This document shows positions 10,280-21,345 of a stretch of 64,000 bases of DNA, piece after piece; within the stretch, counting starts at the first letter, position 1, and each line of letters starts with the position of its first letter. The notes below the pieces were generated by a model. That model was not told where the DNA came from, did no database searches, and saw nothing but the letters and a program-made list of their open reading frames with translations. The translations under genes and the position numbers were made by a program. Source of the DNA: Ancistrus triradiatus (Eukaryota; Chordata; Actinopteri; Siluriformes; Loricariidae); contig JAJAGP010000774.1 of assembly GCA_025084515.1 (NCBI GenBank), positions 62,001 to 126,000 of the forward strand, written 5' to 3'.

Positions 10280-12316
10280 TAATAGAAAAGGAGTGTAAAT
10301 AGTGTTCCATCTGATGGCCTTATACGTTTTAAAGCATTCGTCACTTAATGACCACATAATCAATTATGTGATCTTGTCTTTGTTCAAACACCATATTAAA
10401 TGTACATGCATTTATACAAAAAAAATATAGGAGTCTGCCAGTCATATGTTTAAAAATGGGAAATCGGAATCGGCCAAGAAAATTGCAAAGCTATGGGATA
10501 TTAATAATTATAGTAGGAATTAAAAATCTTTCATATATATATATCTTATTCATGTCTGAATGACAAAAAACTGGAATGGGCAAATCACTCAAATGTTTCA
10601 CTCTTGTTTTTGGTAAGTGTTTCGAGTTTTATAAAAGTTATAACGATAATTCCTATATTGTTCTGTACTTGGTGGTTCCATCTTGTGTCCTAATTAATAT
10701 TGGCTATTGTTTTCCTTTCCTCTTGCATTCCTTTTATGGCTTTTTTTTTTTTTTTTTTTTTTTTAATCTTTTTTTCATTTTGGCTCATTTTATCTTTTCA
10801 AGACAGCAATGCATTTGGCTAAAATTCAAATACAAGCTGGGCATTTTTCTTTTAACAGCCCAACAAAGTCGACCTATACACACAGCCCTACAAAATAAGA
10901 ATGATTAATAATAAGTGTAATAAGTGATTAATCAGCACTTATACATATAACTCATTAACTCACTCTTTTTCAGTAAAAATATTTTTATTTCCTGGTGAGT
11001 TTTACTTTTAATTTTACATCTACAAATTGTATTTGGACAAACTCCGAGCACCTCAGAGCAGACCTCAAAGCCTCATGGCCCCCCCCGAGATGTTTGGCGC
11101 CCCCCTGAGGGATGAGCGGACCCAGAGAATCCAGAAAATCGGCCAAGCTATGGGGTCCTATAGTCTAGTGGTATTGACTACATCGTCACACGGCTCATGC
11201 CGATGCCATGCTCTCTGCTTCTGTTGCTCTCACCAAGTCGACTATTTGCATGCTGATTCATCTTACTGCATGCTGATCTTCCTATAGTGTGCTGACACTC
11301 TGACTTTTCCTCCCGATAGATGTTGGAATTCACAAGGCTGCACGCCTTGTTCTGCATAGTTGAGTGCTTTGTGTTTAATAGAACTTTCTGCACCAGAATC
11401 TGCCCTTTTACATACATCATTACACCGATTTCAGCTAATGTATCTATCTGGCAACATAACATAGGGATTAAGTAGATTAATAATCTCATCGAACCATGGC
11501 AGGACATGCGATCAGATGTTGTCTGATTGGACGTTATGTGGTGTATACCTGTAAATTTAATAAATGTGTACTTATGTAGCAATTAACAATACATGTTGGT
11601 GCAAAGCAGGTTTACAGAGAGCCAAGTCTACACCATAATAAGCAAATAGAGGAAACAGTGGCAAGGCAGTAATTCCAAGATGCATAAAGAAGGCTCCGAT
11701 TGGAAACCCATCTGCGTCTGGGTGAGACCAAACAACAGGATTGAGTTCAAAAGATTGTTGCCTAGACAAATAGAAAGGAAATCCAACAGTAAGTGGTATA
11801 TGATCAGTGTACCATATTTTAAATACGTCTTGAACCAGATTCTCGGGGTCCCCAGGTGAGATGCTGTAGTAGAGTGCCGGGCTGTGGGCTCATCTTTCTG
11901 AGTTTAATACAAGCTCGGCCGCCTCCACCTGTTCTGTTTACTGTTCTGGACTTGAGCGGAGCCCCTGCAGGTTGTTGATGGAAATCCTCCGGTATGTTTG
12001 CACTCTGCCCATGCTGGGCTCTCCATTCAACCTGTGGGGCCTCTCATGCGTTTCATGTCAGTACCAGTGTGTTAGACAGAGGCCTGAAGCCCAGCAGATT
12101 CCCAGCCTTCCTGGAGTCTCATAATACTGCAGTTCTCTGATCGTTCATCATGTAAACAAACCGCGACATCTGTATATGGATCATGAAGCATGATTGCGCT
12201 GCTCCTGTTTCAAGTGTTTGGCGTGCATGTGGCTGCTGCACTGTGGGTTATTTAATGAAAATGTATTTAAAATATTTATTTCATGTCTGGCCTGATGGGG
12301 TGTCTGTTTGTTTTAG
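10276..12316. other. Unique-looking non-coding DNA
   Basis: No gene was recognised. It has a T-run at 10741-10764, two C-runs near 11080-11106, and two short related motifs (ATCGGCCAAG...GCTATGGG) at 10470-10499 and 11138-11156. Confidence 0.45.
10741..10764. repeat. Poly(T) run
   Basis: Twenty-four T in a row, then AATCTTTTTTTC. It could be an antisense poly(A) tail, but no retroelement body is recognised beside it. Confidence 0.9.
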
Positions 12317-12376
12317 GAAGCTCAGACGAAGGACTAAGCGAAACTGTGTCTGGTTGTGACTATTTCAGCAGAGGTG
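12317..12376 (+). CDS. Candidate internal exon, gene unknown
   Basis: A pyrimidine-rich acceptor (CTGTTTGTTTTAG) precedes a 60-nt segment followed by a consensus donor (GTGAGT at 12377-12382). Only one forward frame is open: with two bases completing a split codon it reads SSDEGLSETVSGCDYFSRG, while the other two frames have stops. Sixty bases is a multiple of three, and the segment would have phase 1 on both sides. I do not recognise the peptide, and no flanking exons were found. It could equally be a chance cryptic exon. The next candidate (26631-26688) is not in a compatible phase to be joined directly to it. Confidence 0.28.
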
Positions 12377-13220
12377 GTGAGTAAAGCTGCACCTGGCATG
12401 CACAGAAAATACTAAATGATAATGTGTAAATAAACGTCTAAAATGTTGTTGACAGTGTTGCCAAAGTGGTGATTTTGACACTAGATTGAGTGACTTTTCA
12501 GACCCCTCTAGTGAGTTTAAAAAAAAAAAAGTGAACAAACCTGGCAACTTTTGGTACAAACCTTATGCATAGTTTTATTTGTAAATATGTACAGAGAGTA
12601 AGCGAGTGCGTAAAGGACTGATACCGTCTGACACAAAAAGTTGCCAGCACTGGTTGTTGAGGCTTCAGTCTCATAGTGAATGGGTCGGGTCCCGTGTTTA
12701 TGGGCAATGACCTTTTTCTCCTGGGCATGTGAACTTGCCCTTTAAGTATTCAGTCTCCATTATTTTATGTATCAAAGATAATTACTGTGCTTTTTCGTGT
12801 CAGGTTTCCACAGTCAGAGACAATGAAATAACACACCCAGTGTTCGCTACCTTTTGTTTTTCACAGCAGTGAGCACATTTACACGCACATAATGATAAGG
12901 TTAGTGCTGAAGCCATGCTTTTGGCAATAATTCAATCAACACATTTACATGCACTTCAGTAAATCTGCTATTTTAAAGCATGGGCTCAAGAACCAGCGCT
13001 TTTAACTAAAGTAAATGTGAGAGTATTAGCGTTAGCATCACGGCTTTTAAATCACATTCGTTTGTGTGCAGGCTTAGAGTTTAGGTACTGAGTAATGTTG
13101 CAGTGTTTATAAACGTTTCAGCTTTTTTTGGCTTGTTTTGTCTCGTTGTGCACCATGTCCACAGCTCTAGACAAATTAAAGCTCAGGGGCTATAGTTGTA
13201 AAGCTAAGATTTCTCCTAGT
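12377..13220. other. Non-coding DNA with MITE-like fragment
   Basis: Around 12868-13030, GTGAGCACATTTACACGCAC and CACATTTACATGCACTTCAG resemble the 'AGCGTTTACATGCA' ends of the element at 46186-46676. The rest is unassigned. Confidence 0.35.
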
Positions 13221-13225
13221 GCAAA

Positions 13226-13260
13226 GTACTTTGCAAAAGTCTTAGGTCATTCTATATATT
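13226..13260. mobile_element. Solitary end of X-type element
   Basis: AGTACTTTGCAAAAGTCTTA matches the X terminus CAGTACTGTGCAAAAGTCTT at 29786. No second end was seen before the next repeat. Confidence 0.45.
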
Positions 13261-13299
13261 CAGTTTATATTCTGCTTTGTCTTTAAGTTTTAGTTCTCA

Positions 13300-13816
13300 C
13301 TGCACTTTGTAGTTCTACAATTACAGAAAGTCCATCTGTTTCTCTACATGCTTTGTTAATCCTCTCTAATGGTCAGACACAGCAGTGCTGGTGGACCACC
13401 TCAGTGTCACTGCTGGATTAACAATAGTCCACCAGCCAAAAATATCCAGCCACCGGCATCCTGTAGGCAGCGTCCTGTGAGCACTGATGAGCTGCAACAA
13501 CAGATGAGCTGCTGTCTCTGACTTTACATCTACAAGGTGGAGAAATAAGGTGAATGTCTCAAATAAAATGGACAGTGAGTGAACGGTGTTTAAATACTCC
13601 AGCAGCACTGCTGTGTCTGATCCGATCGTACCAGCACGCCACACTAACACACCAACACCACGTCAGTGCCATTGCAGTACTGAGAATGAGCCACCACCCA
13701 AACTGTACCTGATCTGTGCTGGTCCTGACCATTAGAGAACAGAATAAAGACGATTACCACAGTATGTAGAGAAACAGATGGACTACAGTCTGTCATTGAA
13801 GAACTACAACGTACAG
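13300..13816. mobile_element. Palindromic interspersed repeat
   Basis: Long inverted arms: TGCACTTTGTAGTTCTACAA and CCATCTGTTTCTCTACATG at the left return in reverse as CATTGAAGAACTACAACGTA and GTAGAGAAACAGATGGAC at the right. The middle carries CACTAACACACCAACACCAC and CAGTGCCATTGCAGTACTGA. It resembles a large palindromic repeat I remember from catfish and characin sequences. It encodes nothing; it is probably a non-autonomous DNA element, class uncertain. Confidence 0.8.
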
Positions 13817-14435
13817 AGACCACTAAAGAGTACGTTTTTTTTTTTTTGCATATCACTTTTTTGCCATGTTGCGCTGCTACAGTGGCTCTTGCAGCATATT
13901 TAAAATCAGAAAACCATTCGATACCACCTCCTCAGTCGTATAAGAGCATTGCCTGTCTCTGTTTGGTGCTATTTTAAGCAGCTGTCTTTGGATTCTCCCC
14001 TTTCTTTCTAAATCCAACACCCTGCTCTGATGGATGGATAATTCATTATTCCGTGTGCACCAGGAATCTGCTCCCGTCAAGAGAACTGACCTTCTTTATT
14101 TTACCGGTAGTTAAGCAGATGGGCAGGGCCATCTGTAAGCTGCTGTTGCTCCTACAGTCTTGCTCGTTTCCGCATCTACATGCAGCACCATTCCTCAGCC
14201 TTTCGGCGAAAGGCCCAGCGGCCTTGGATCTGTGCCATGCTTCCTCTGCTAGCCCTCCGAGACCTTTCACTTTGAGGAAGGAGAACTCGCACAAAATGGT
14301 GGCTTTGAGGGTATTTCGAGGGCTTAGGAAGCTGCAGATCTGGGAAGAGAGAGAGCAGATCGAGCAAGTGTTATTGGTTATGGGACCCGTGGTCTCTTAC
14401 ATCACCTGTCACCTGATCAGGATCTTCAGTGGTCA
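13817..14435. other. Non-coding DNA
   Basis: It has a T-run at 13835-13847. An open frame on the plus strand from 14053 to 14451 has no recognisable domain and overlaps other open frames. No gene is supported. Confidence 0.4.
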
Positions 14436-14515
14436 GTGGCGCAGTGGATAAAGTTCAGGACTTCTAACTGGAAGGTTTTTTTAAACCAAGGTCCATCAGG
14501 CTGCCACTATTTAGC
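14436..14515 (+). mobile_element. tRNA-derived SINE, 5' fragment
   Basis: CAGTGGCGCAGTGGATAAAG and GACTTCTAACTGGAAGG form the SINE head, then CAGGCTGCCACTAT. It is truncated before the 'CTCTGGATAA' part. Confidence 0.6.
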
Positions 14516-14924
14516 TAGTGGGCTGTACTGCTTTAGGAGACTACAAAGTTATTATGGAGCTCAACGTTCTAGCAGAAACGGAATAGGAGACTAGTAAATA
14601 AGATGATAGGTAAGTAAGCATTCCTTAATGAAGGCGCTTTATTACACACGACCATGGTGACCAAACTGTCTGTTGCTCAGACTCGGATTTTCTCACTCAC
14701 GTGTGATCTAATTTCCCCTCACACAGGAGCGAAGGCAATTACGGCTGATTTTCGGATCAAACTAATTGCTTCACAGAGATGTCAGTGTCATAGAGGTTCT
14801 GTCTGGTCCAGCTGGCTGCCTCGCCAATTAGTAGATTCTGATGTGCAAAGTCTGCGGCTATAAATAATCAGATGGACTGAAGGCTGTGCAGGGGGGTGAA
14901 ATCTTACTAATATAAATACATAGC
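14516..14924. other. Non-coding DNA
   Basis: Nothing was recognised. Confidence 0.4.
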
Positions 14925-15090
14925 AATGAATACACAGCACAGTGCAACACAGGACAATAAATACACAATACACTGCAACCAAGTGCATACCCCCTGTTTT
15001 ACAACAGCCCAACTTAGGATTTTTTGACTTTGATGAATCCAATAACCAGTGTTGTAGTACTGGAGTCCGGTTTCGGGCCTATGAAAGAGG

Positions 15091-15392
15091 GTTAAAACAG
15101 GGTGCCCACTCACACCTGATTGTCATCCCATTGGTTGAAAACACCTGACTCTAATTTCACCTTCAAATTACCTGCTAATCCTAGAGGATCACATACTTTT
15201 GCCACTCACTAATATGTAATATTGAATCAATTTCCTCAATAAATAAATGACCAAGTATAATAGTTTTGTCTCATTGTTTAACTGGGTTCTCTTTACCGTT
15301 ATTACTTGTGTGAAAATCTGATGATGATTTAAGTCATATTATGCAGAGAAATAGAAAATTATAAAGGTTTCACAAACTTTCAAGCACCTCTG
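15091..15392 (-). mobile_element. Tc1-like (family B) right-end fragment
   Basis: AAACAGGGTGCCCACTCACA, TACTTTTGCCACTCACTAAT, CAATAAATAAATGACCAAG and the terminus ACAAACTTTCAAGCACCTCT match the right end of the larger copy at 24508-25790. The coding part is missing. Confidence 0.85.
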
Positions 15393-15395
15393 TAC

Positions 15396-15553
15396 ATACA
15401 TTTAAGCATTTAGCATACACCCTTGCCAAGAGTGACATAAACCTGATACAACCTAGCAATTGTGGGTTAAGGGTCTTGCTGGCCGAGGTGGGATTTGAAC
15501 CCTAGACCATCCAGCCCATAGTCCAGTACCTTAAACACTAGGCTGCCACAGTC
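15396..15553 (-). mobile_element. tRNA-derived SINE, antisense
   Basis: It reads in reverse: TTAGCATACACCCTTGCCA, GTGGGTTAAGGGTCTTGCT, GGGATTTGAACCC (a good B-box complement) and GTCCAGTACCTTAAACACTA, GGCTGCCAC. It directly follows the Tc1 end at 15392. Confidence 0.82.
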
Positions 15554-15831
15554 CTAATACAGTGCAACACAATAAATACACAGCACCATGTACAATACAG
15601 ACCAAGGTGAGGGTAGGGGTGTAGGACAGTGTAGTTCAGGAGGCTTGAGGTCTAACAGGGAGAACAAGCTGGTGGCTGACAATTGGCTAAATAGGGAGAG
15701 AAATGGAGAATGTAATTATGTTTCCATTTTCACAGTCTGAATATTGCTTTTGCTTCTTGCACGTTTTTCTCCATTGCAGAACGAGTTCACACGTTAGCTG
15801 GAAAATTCCCTCCCAAATCAAGTTCCATTTC

Positions 15832-15960
15832 AGTTTATTTATGTAGTGCATTAAACAGTAGGCACTGACATGAAGACACGGTCTAGACGTGAGATAAGCA
15901 GCCAGAGTCGAGGAAGCAGGCTTAAATGGGGAACCCAGCCTCCATGGGTGAGTCGAGGCA
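15832..15960 (-). mobile_element. L2-type LINE 3' fragment
   Basis: TTTATTTATGTAGTGCATTA corresponds to the 'TTTATTTATATAGCGC' end at 40395. AAATGGGGAACCCAGCCTCC corresponds to the distal part. It is heavily diverged. Confidence 0.55.
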
Positions 15961-17044
15961 ATCGGTTAACTGTCGAATTTAAAAGACAAGTATTGTGTAA
16001 AGCTGCCTTCGATGACTTGGTTAGGACCTCTGAGTTCAGCCTGACCTTGAAGTCAAATCCTAAAACATAAATAAAATGAAATTGGCAGTAGTCTCCGATG
16101 TAGGCCTAATGAGATTCACATAATGAGATTTTAAGCATATATTTTAATCAGGCTTATTCTTCTGGAACAGTTAGATTTATATATAATATTTTACAATTTC
16201 TGAGTCGTGTACCCAGCAGAGCTTGATTTAGTCATGGTCTGAACAGCTGGTGTTTACAGTCCGTGTCTTTCAGGATTACTTTTTATAACCTACGTGTTCG
16301 TCCAGATACTTAACTCATCATGAAGCCATGAGCATAAACTACTTCTCCAGTTATTAATGCTCATGCTGTCCTCTTGTGTTCTTCAGTCGTGCAGGTGTTG
16401 ACTGAAACACTGTTTCTGCTCCTTTCTTTTTAAAGCCAGTGATTAATCACAGCCTGGTTGAGAAATGCAAAAGCTGCACTTTGTAATGAATTCTCTTGTT
16501 CAGCGTACAGATATCTTTGTTGTAGCGACATTCGGGAACAGATCTGTTTCCGCAAAAGTATCCTATGTCTTACAGAGGCATTGTACTTCTTCTGGACCAC
16601 TATTAAAACACAGCTTTTAGTTCTTATGCGAGTAATCCAGTTTTCTTTTACCATAACTGTTTTTTTTTCCCCATGTGGGTCATTTTTCATATGCCCTCTG
16701 GGTTTAATACAAGAAAAGAATAGAGGATCCAGCCCTTTAAAATGGAGGCTCTTTAAAGTGAGCATACTGTGCCTGTGTTCATTTTGTGGCGTTAAAGGAA
16801 TGGTTTTCCAAAAAAAAAAAAAAATTACATTTACTCGATTTTCTCTTAAACCAAATACCGGTAATGTTGCAGAACTTCAGTGGTTGCTGTGTGAGCTGGG
16901 CATTTGTAACCAACACAGAAGTCAGTTGCCTGGAACCCAGTAATATTGCTTATAAACATGGTCATCGCTGACGTGATTAAGTGACGTGTTTAAACAAAAT
17001 AGTTACTAAATTTACAGGCCATCCCCGAAGTGACTTGCATGTTG
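15961..17044. other. Non-coding DNA
   Basis: It has an A-run at 16810-16823. The open frame at 16458-16943 has no recognisable domain, and most of it is also open in an antisense frame. No gene is supported. Confidence 0.4.
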
Positions 17045-17130
17045 AGCCAAGCGGTTGAAGCTTTTCTTAGGGACTCAACAGTGGCAGCATTGTAGAGATG
17101 TAACTTGAACTCGGGGTTCCTTGCCAGTTA
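17045..17130 (-). mobile_element. SINE fragment, antisense
   Basis: GGGACTCAACAGTGGCAGCA and AACTTGAACTCGGGG match the antisense SINE body (compare AAGGACCCAACAGTGGCAGC at 45918). Confidence 0.6.
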
Positions 17131-17167
17131 CTTTTTGCTGTGCGCTCTGCTCCGCCAATTCCAGTGA

Positions 17168-17306
17168 GGCAATGGTGGCTCAGCAGTTAAGGTATCGGGC
17201 TATCGGTAAGAAGGTGGTCAGTTTGAATCCTGCCACTTTTGGGCCCTTGCTCAGCTTGATTATAAGTCGCTCTGGGCAAAGGAGTTTTCTGAAAGCTCTA
17301 AATGCA
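17168..17306 (+). mobile_element. tRNA-derived SINE
   Basis: AATGGTGGCTCAGCAGTTAA (A box), TCAGTTTGAATCCTGCC (B-box region), TTTTGGGCCCTTGCTCAGC and AAGTCGCTCTGGGCAAAGG. It ends in TCTAAATGCAG. Confidence 0.85.
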
Positions 17307-17614
17307 GTTCCACCATTTATTGGAATACCTCACCAAATGTGCTTTTTTTCTAGTGAGGCATGTAGGCTGTTTACAGAACTGGCAACCATAAACACCATCA
17401 GCCCAATTAATGACTAATGATGCACTGCCATTGATGCAGGCTTTTAGACTTTGAAGGGTCAGAAAAGAGCATGGATGGGTGAGGCAGAGGCATGAGGTCA
17501 CTTTCTTTAATGTTATGACCTGACCACATGTCCACACTGATTGGTCAGTAAAGATGTGAATGGACATCGGTGGAGCTGTGGTTCTCAAAGTGGGTGATGG
17601 GCCCCCCTAGGGGT

Positions 17615-18180
17615 GGGGGTCATTTTCACACATGGATTGACCACCACATAGTCCAGAGCTGAACCCCATTGAGAATCTTTGGGATGTGCTGGAGAAGACT
17701 TTGCGCCGTGGCCCAAATCTACCATCATCAATCCAAGATCTTGGGGGGGAAATAATGCAGATCTGGCCAGAACTGCTTCTGCAATGTCACATTTATTTCT
17801 GTCCAGAGTTGCATTGATTTTTCCCCAAGAAAGGAAAGTCTTCTTCGGCACATCCCAAAGATTCTCAATGGGGTTCAGGTCTAGACTCTGCGGTGGCCAA
17901 TCCATGTGTGAAAATGATGTCTCATGCTCCCTGAACCACTCTTTCACAATTTGACCCTTTTGAAACAGGTGAACATCTTTTCCACAACCACAGGATGGGT
18001 CTTTCGACATGGTTGTTTAACAAAAGAGAAGCTACTCATTCCATTGGTTAGGGTTAAAGAACTTGTTGCCAACTGAAACATATGCAGTAATTAGCCGATG
18101 GGAGGCTCTTTTTTGTAACTCTTTGCTTAGTTAAAACCAGGTGGTGACTTTTTTTTTTTTTTTTAGGCCAGGCAATGTAT
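17615..18180. mobile_element. Tc1-like derivative Z, head-to-head copy
   Basis: The transposase text appears twice in opposite orientations. At 17640-17705 it is sense (CCCCATTGAGAATCTTTGGG, the coding form of NPIENLWD). At 17840-17912 it is antisense (CATCCCAAAGATTCTCAATG and GTGGCCAATCCATGTGTGA). The right end is AGGCCAGGCAATGTAT after a T-run, as in the Z copies at 33143 and 54471. It looks like a hairpin-forming fusion of two deleted copies. No intact frame remains. Confidence 0.8.
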
Positions 18181-18249
18181 ATGCATATATATTCGAATCC
18201 AGACTCTGAGGAACTGCTGTTTCCATCACTGGCTCTTACAGCCAAGCCA

Positions 18250-18430
18250 CCGGAGCTCAGTGGATCTTATCACAGGTCATAAATACAGCTCCAGGATCTC
18301 CAGTAAACTGCTGTTCCTGAGGACCTGGGTTCAGACCGCGGACCATGCTTACAACGAGAATGCCAGCTGGTGTGGTTATGAGGCCCTGCGATGGACTCTT
18401 GTCTCATTCAGGGAGAACGTGACCAGTGAA
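18250..18430 (+). repeat. Decayed SINE-like sequence
   Basis: GACCTGGGTTCAGACCG resembles a B-box region, and CCCTGCGATGGACTCTTGTC resembles the 'gatggactggcgtcctgtc' tail. Truncated and diverged. Confidence 0.4.
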
Positions 18431-19324
18431 TAATTTGACTCTGACAGGGATAAGTGGTGTCAAAAGGGAATTCGGACCATCATGAATGCTGTATCATGTA
18501 ATTTTCCACAGGTTGGAGGTGCTTTTCTGATCAGTGATGTTCTTACTCTAGTCGGCTATATTTTTAGCTCATCCAGTACTGAGCTGCTGTGAAGTTTTAA
18601 TTCAATCACAAGCTGTCAACTGTAACATTCTCATCTCTGTGAAACAAGAACACAAAACCGGCATGTTCAGCCATGGCCCGTGCTTGTTTTCATTTCTTAT
18701 TGTCTCACAAACAATAACTCTCCAGAACAAGCAGAAGCTTGTTTCAGGAACTAGGTGTGCAATATTGCCAGAAAATGATATCTTTATTTTTTCTGGGATT
18801 TTCTTGATAATGAAAATCAGCTGATACTTTGCAACCTTTGTACATGTCCTACATTGTACTAGCTTGCTCTCGTTAATAGGTTATTAATTGTTGCTTACTA
18901 AAAACATCAATGGAAATAACATTGAAGGAAATTTGAATATAAAGAAAACATGCCATCTCTTGCTTTACTTGTCATTATGTGCTTTTTTGCCTACTAACAT
19001 TTGCTGAGTGTGTTTTTGTGCTAGTACCTTGGCTGGCTTAAGCCTGTCGTGGACAGCTGACTCCCGAAGTTTTTCATAATCTTAATTCTCTGCACACTAG
19101 TTAGCTTGCAGTTGGTGAAATAAGTTAGTTCTCGAGCTGTCTTTAATAGCAACCGATTTCCGACGTAGTTTGAAGATGGCGTGGTTACCCTGTGATTGAC
19201 CTCTGCCTGCACCCAGTACATTTCAGGATAGGCTCCGGTCCTCGCTGTGACCAGGATAAGCAGCAGTTAAATGGGACTGTTACGAAAATGGAAAGTGATG
19301 AGGGCATGAATTGGACATGAGTTA
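18431..19324. other. Non-coding DNA
   Basis: Nothing was recognised except a weak 'AGGATAGGCTCCGG' tail motif near 19224 with GTGACCAGGATAAGCAG, the end of a decayed SINE-type repeat. Confidence 0.4.
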
Positions 19325-19440
19325 GTTTAGTACATTAGTGGCTCTGGACTGCCAGTCAGATGGGTTTGAGTTCAAATCCCAGCTTTGCTATGCTGTTGGG
19401 TTTTAGGCAAGACCCATAGTGATCAACTACAATTGTTCAG
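19325..19440 (+). mobile_element. tRNA-derived SINE, partial
   Basis: GGCTCTGGACTGCCAGTCAG, GAGTTCAAATCCCAGC (B box) and GTTTTAGGCAAGACCC follow the SINE order. The tail is lost. Confidence 0.7.
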
Positions 19441-20429
19441 CTCAGGTGTGATGTTGGGTGTTTTGACATTTCACTATTATGCTATCTCACCACTGGGGGC
19501 ACACTAGTCAATCAATGGCTCTTGTTTTCATCTCTAGACTGATATAGATGCAGTAGATGGCGATGAGCGGACTTCCTGTTTTCCTGCCGCCACCCGTCTC
19601 TTTTGCATGTCTGCGCATGTGTGTGTCTTTTGTAGGAATGAAACCGATCCGGTGCAAGTTTGAAGATTAGCTTTAATTGAGGTGAAGAGCAATAAAAGAT
19701 GAGCTTGCATGAGAACTCGGGGAGCATCAGCCTGCCTGTCGCTACCCATAATGCCTGGAGGGCTGGGTCAGCGCAGTGATGGTCGGCTCGTGTAAGCGCT
19801 GGCCTCTGCGAGTGAGTCAATACCTCCAATTATGTATGTGTGCTATTTAAGCACGGGATTGAGGCCAGATCAAAACCCAATCCACGTCCTGTTCGGCTCG
19901 GCTTTGGACGGCTGCCTTTGAAAATCAAATGCGCGGTTTTGTGTCGTTCTCCTCCTTTGCTGCTTTTCTATTTTTGGTCAAACGTTCGGAAACGGAGGCT
20001 TACATATTCAGTGCGTTTCATGTCAGAGCCTGGTGCACTTTTTGGAAAATGGGCTTCCAGAGCTGGCGAGTGTAAAAACAATTGTGTCATCGTGCTGAGA
20101 CCGAAATAGTGAGACTGTCTGTTTTAACTGAGTTTTACCAGAGACGTTTGGCTCTGCGCTGTGTTGCCTTATCAGAACTATTACATGCACATGTTTTTGA
20201 TGAACAGCATCACCAAGGTGTATGTTCGGCACGGAGTTTCAGTGCCAGAATAATCACCGTTAGGATTTCATGCGTAAAATGGATTATCATTCATTTTAAT
20301 GGGCTGTGTATGAATTTGAGAGTTTGATGGGTTTGAGGGTGTTCCCGCATTATTAAAAGGTTTCATTTATCACCTCACAGTCAAGTAAATCATTTTGAAA
20401 ATGTTACAGTGTAAAAATGGGATAAAGAA
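19441..20429. other. Unique-looking non-coding DNA
   Basis: It is relatively CpG-containing and without recognised repeats. CCACTGGGGGCAC at 19490-19502 loosely resembles a CTCF core. No gene is supported. Confidence 0.4.
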
Positions 20430-21190
20430 AGATTAAATTTTCCGATATTGATCCGATACTATAGTTGAATTAATAAGCCACATACCTCACCATGTGGGAG
20501 AGACTTGAGGCATGTATTGACTTCAACATTACTTTAGTAACTTTTTCAAACAATATAGTAACACTTTAAATTAACAAATAAATGTAAACATACTAAATTG
20601 CAGTTCGTTTGTCACTTTGATACTTTAAAAGAATGTGCAGGACCTGGGTACAGCAATCAAATAAAAAAAAAAAATAGTCAACCATCATAAACTATATTTT
20701 ATTATTAATTTGAATACACACATTATTAATCAGTAATATTACATGTTAAGTTCTGCAGTGCTACAACCACCCCTTGCAACCCCACCCAACATTTTGTTTA
20801 GCCGATATTGTACGTACGAGCTCGGAGAGAAAAGTGAACATGTAGTTAGCGTTTGTTTAGAGCACGGCACATGCTATAGGTCTGTTGCTGCTAATAGCTG
20901 ATTAACGCAAGGACGCAACCCGGAAGATTGACTTTTGTTCACTGCTGTCGCCCGTCTCTGAAGGAGTAAAGGCAGGGCTTACACTGTTGTTACAGATTAT
21001 TCAAACGTATGATGTATGGAGCTGTATGATGAAGAAGCAGAACTTAAAGCACAATAAGATTCCCAATGTTTGACTGCTGGAGGGTGTAATGCATTTATCA
21101 TCAGGGTTTGATAGTCTGTGTTTATGGCAGTGCATGTAACCTTATTGGAGGCAAACATAATGGTTCATAGGAGGCCGATACTATTTAATG
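20430..21190. mobile_element. Possible decayed hAT-type repeat
   Basis: CCGATATTGATCCGATACT near 20441 and GGAGGCCGATACTA near 21171 recall the 'GCCGATATTGATCCGATAC' text of fish hAT-type non-autonomous repeats. Borders and target duplication were not found. Confidence 0.25.
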
Positions 21191-21345
21191 CAGTACAATT
21201 AAAAAGCGTTATTAATATAGTGTTTGGTTCCCGACTCTCACCTGTAGGCTAATGACTGTTTGACTGTCTGCGATGTTGCAATACGGTGGAAACCCAAGCC
21301 TTACATCAAGAGTAATACGGTTTGGGAATTGTAGTATTATCTCAT

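Larger units (their letters stand above)
14925..15597. repeat. ACACAGTGCAA repeat split by insertions
   Basis: AATACACAGCACAGTGCAAC with ACAATAAATACACAA at 14925-14977 is echoed at 15553-15597 (TACAGTGCAACACAATAAAT and ACACAGCACC). A Tc1 end and a SINE lie between them, which suggests that one repeat was interrupted or that these are two tandem units. Confidence 0.45.

Noticed and set aside
10022..10363. Tyr/Ile-repeat open frames
   Set aside because: They are translations of the (TA)n/(TG)n microsatellite.
16458..16943. 161-codon open frame on the plus strand
   Set aside because: Low-complexity Phe/Leu/Cys-rich translation passing through an A-run. Much of it is also open in antisense. No domain.
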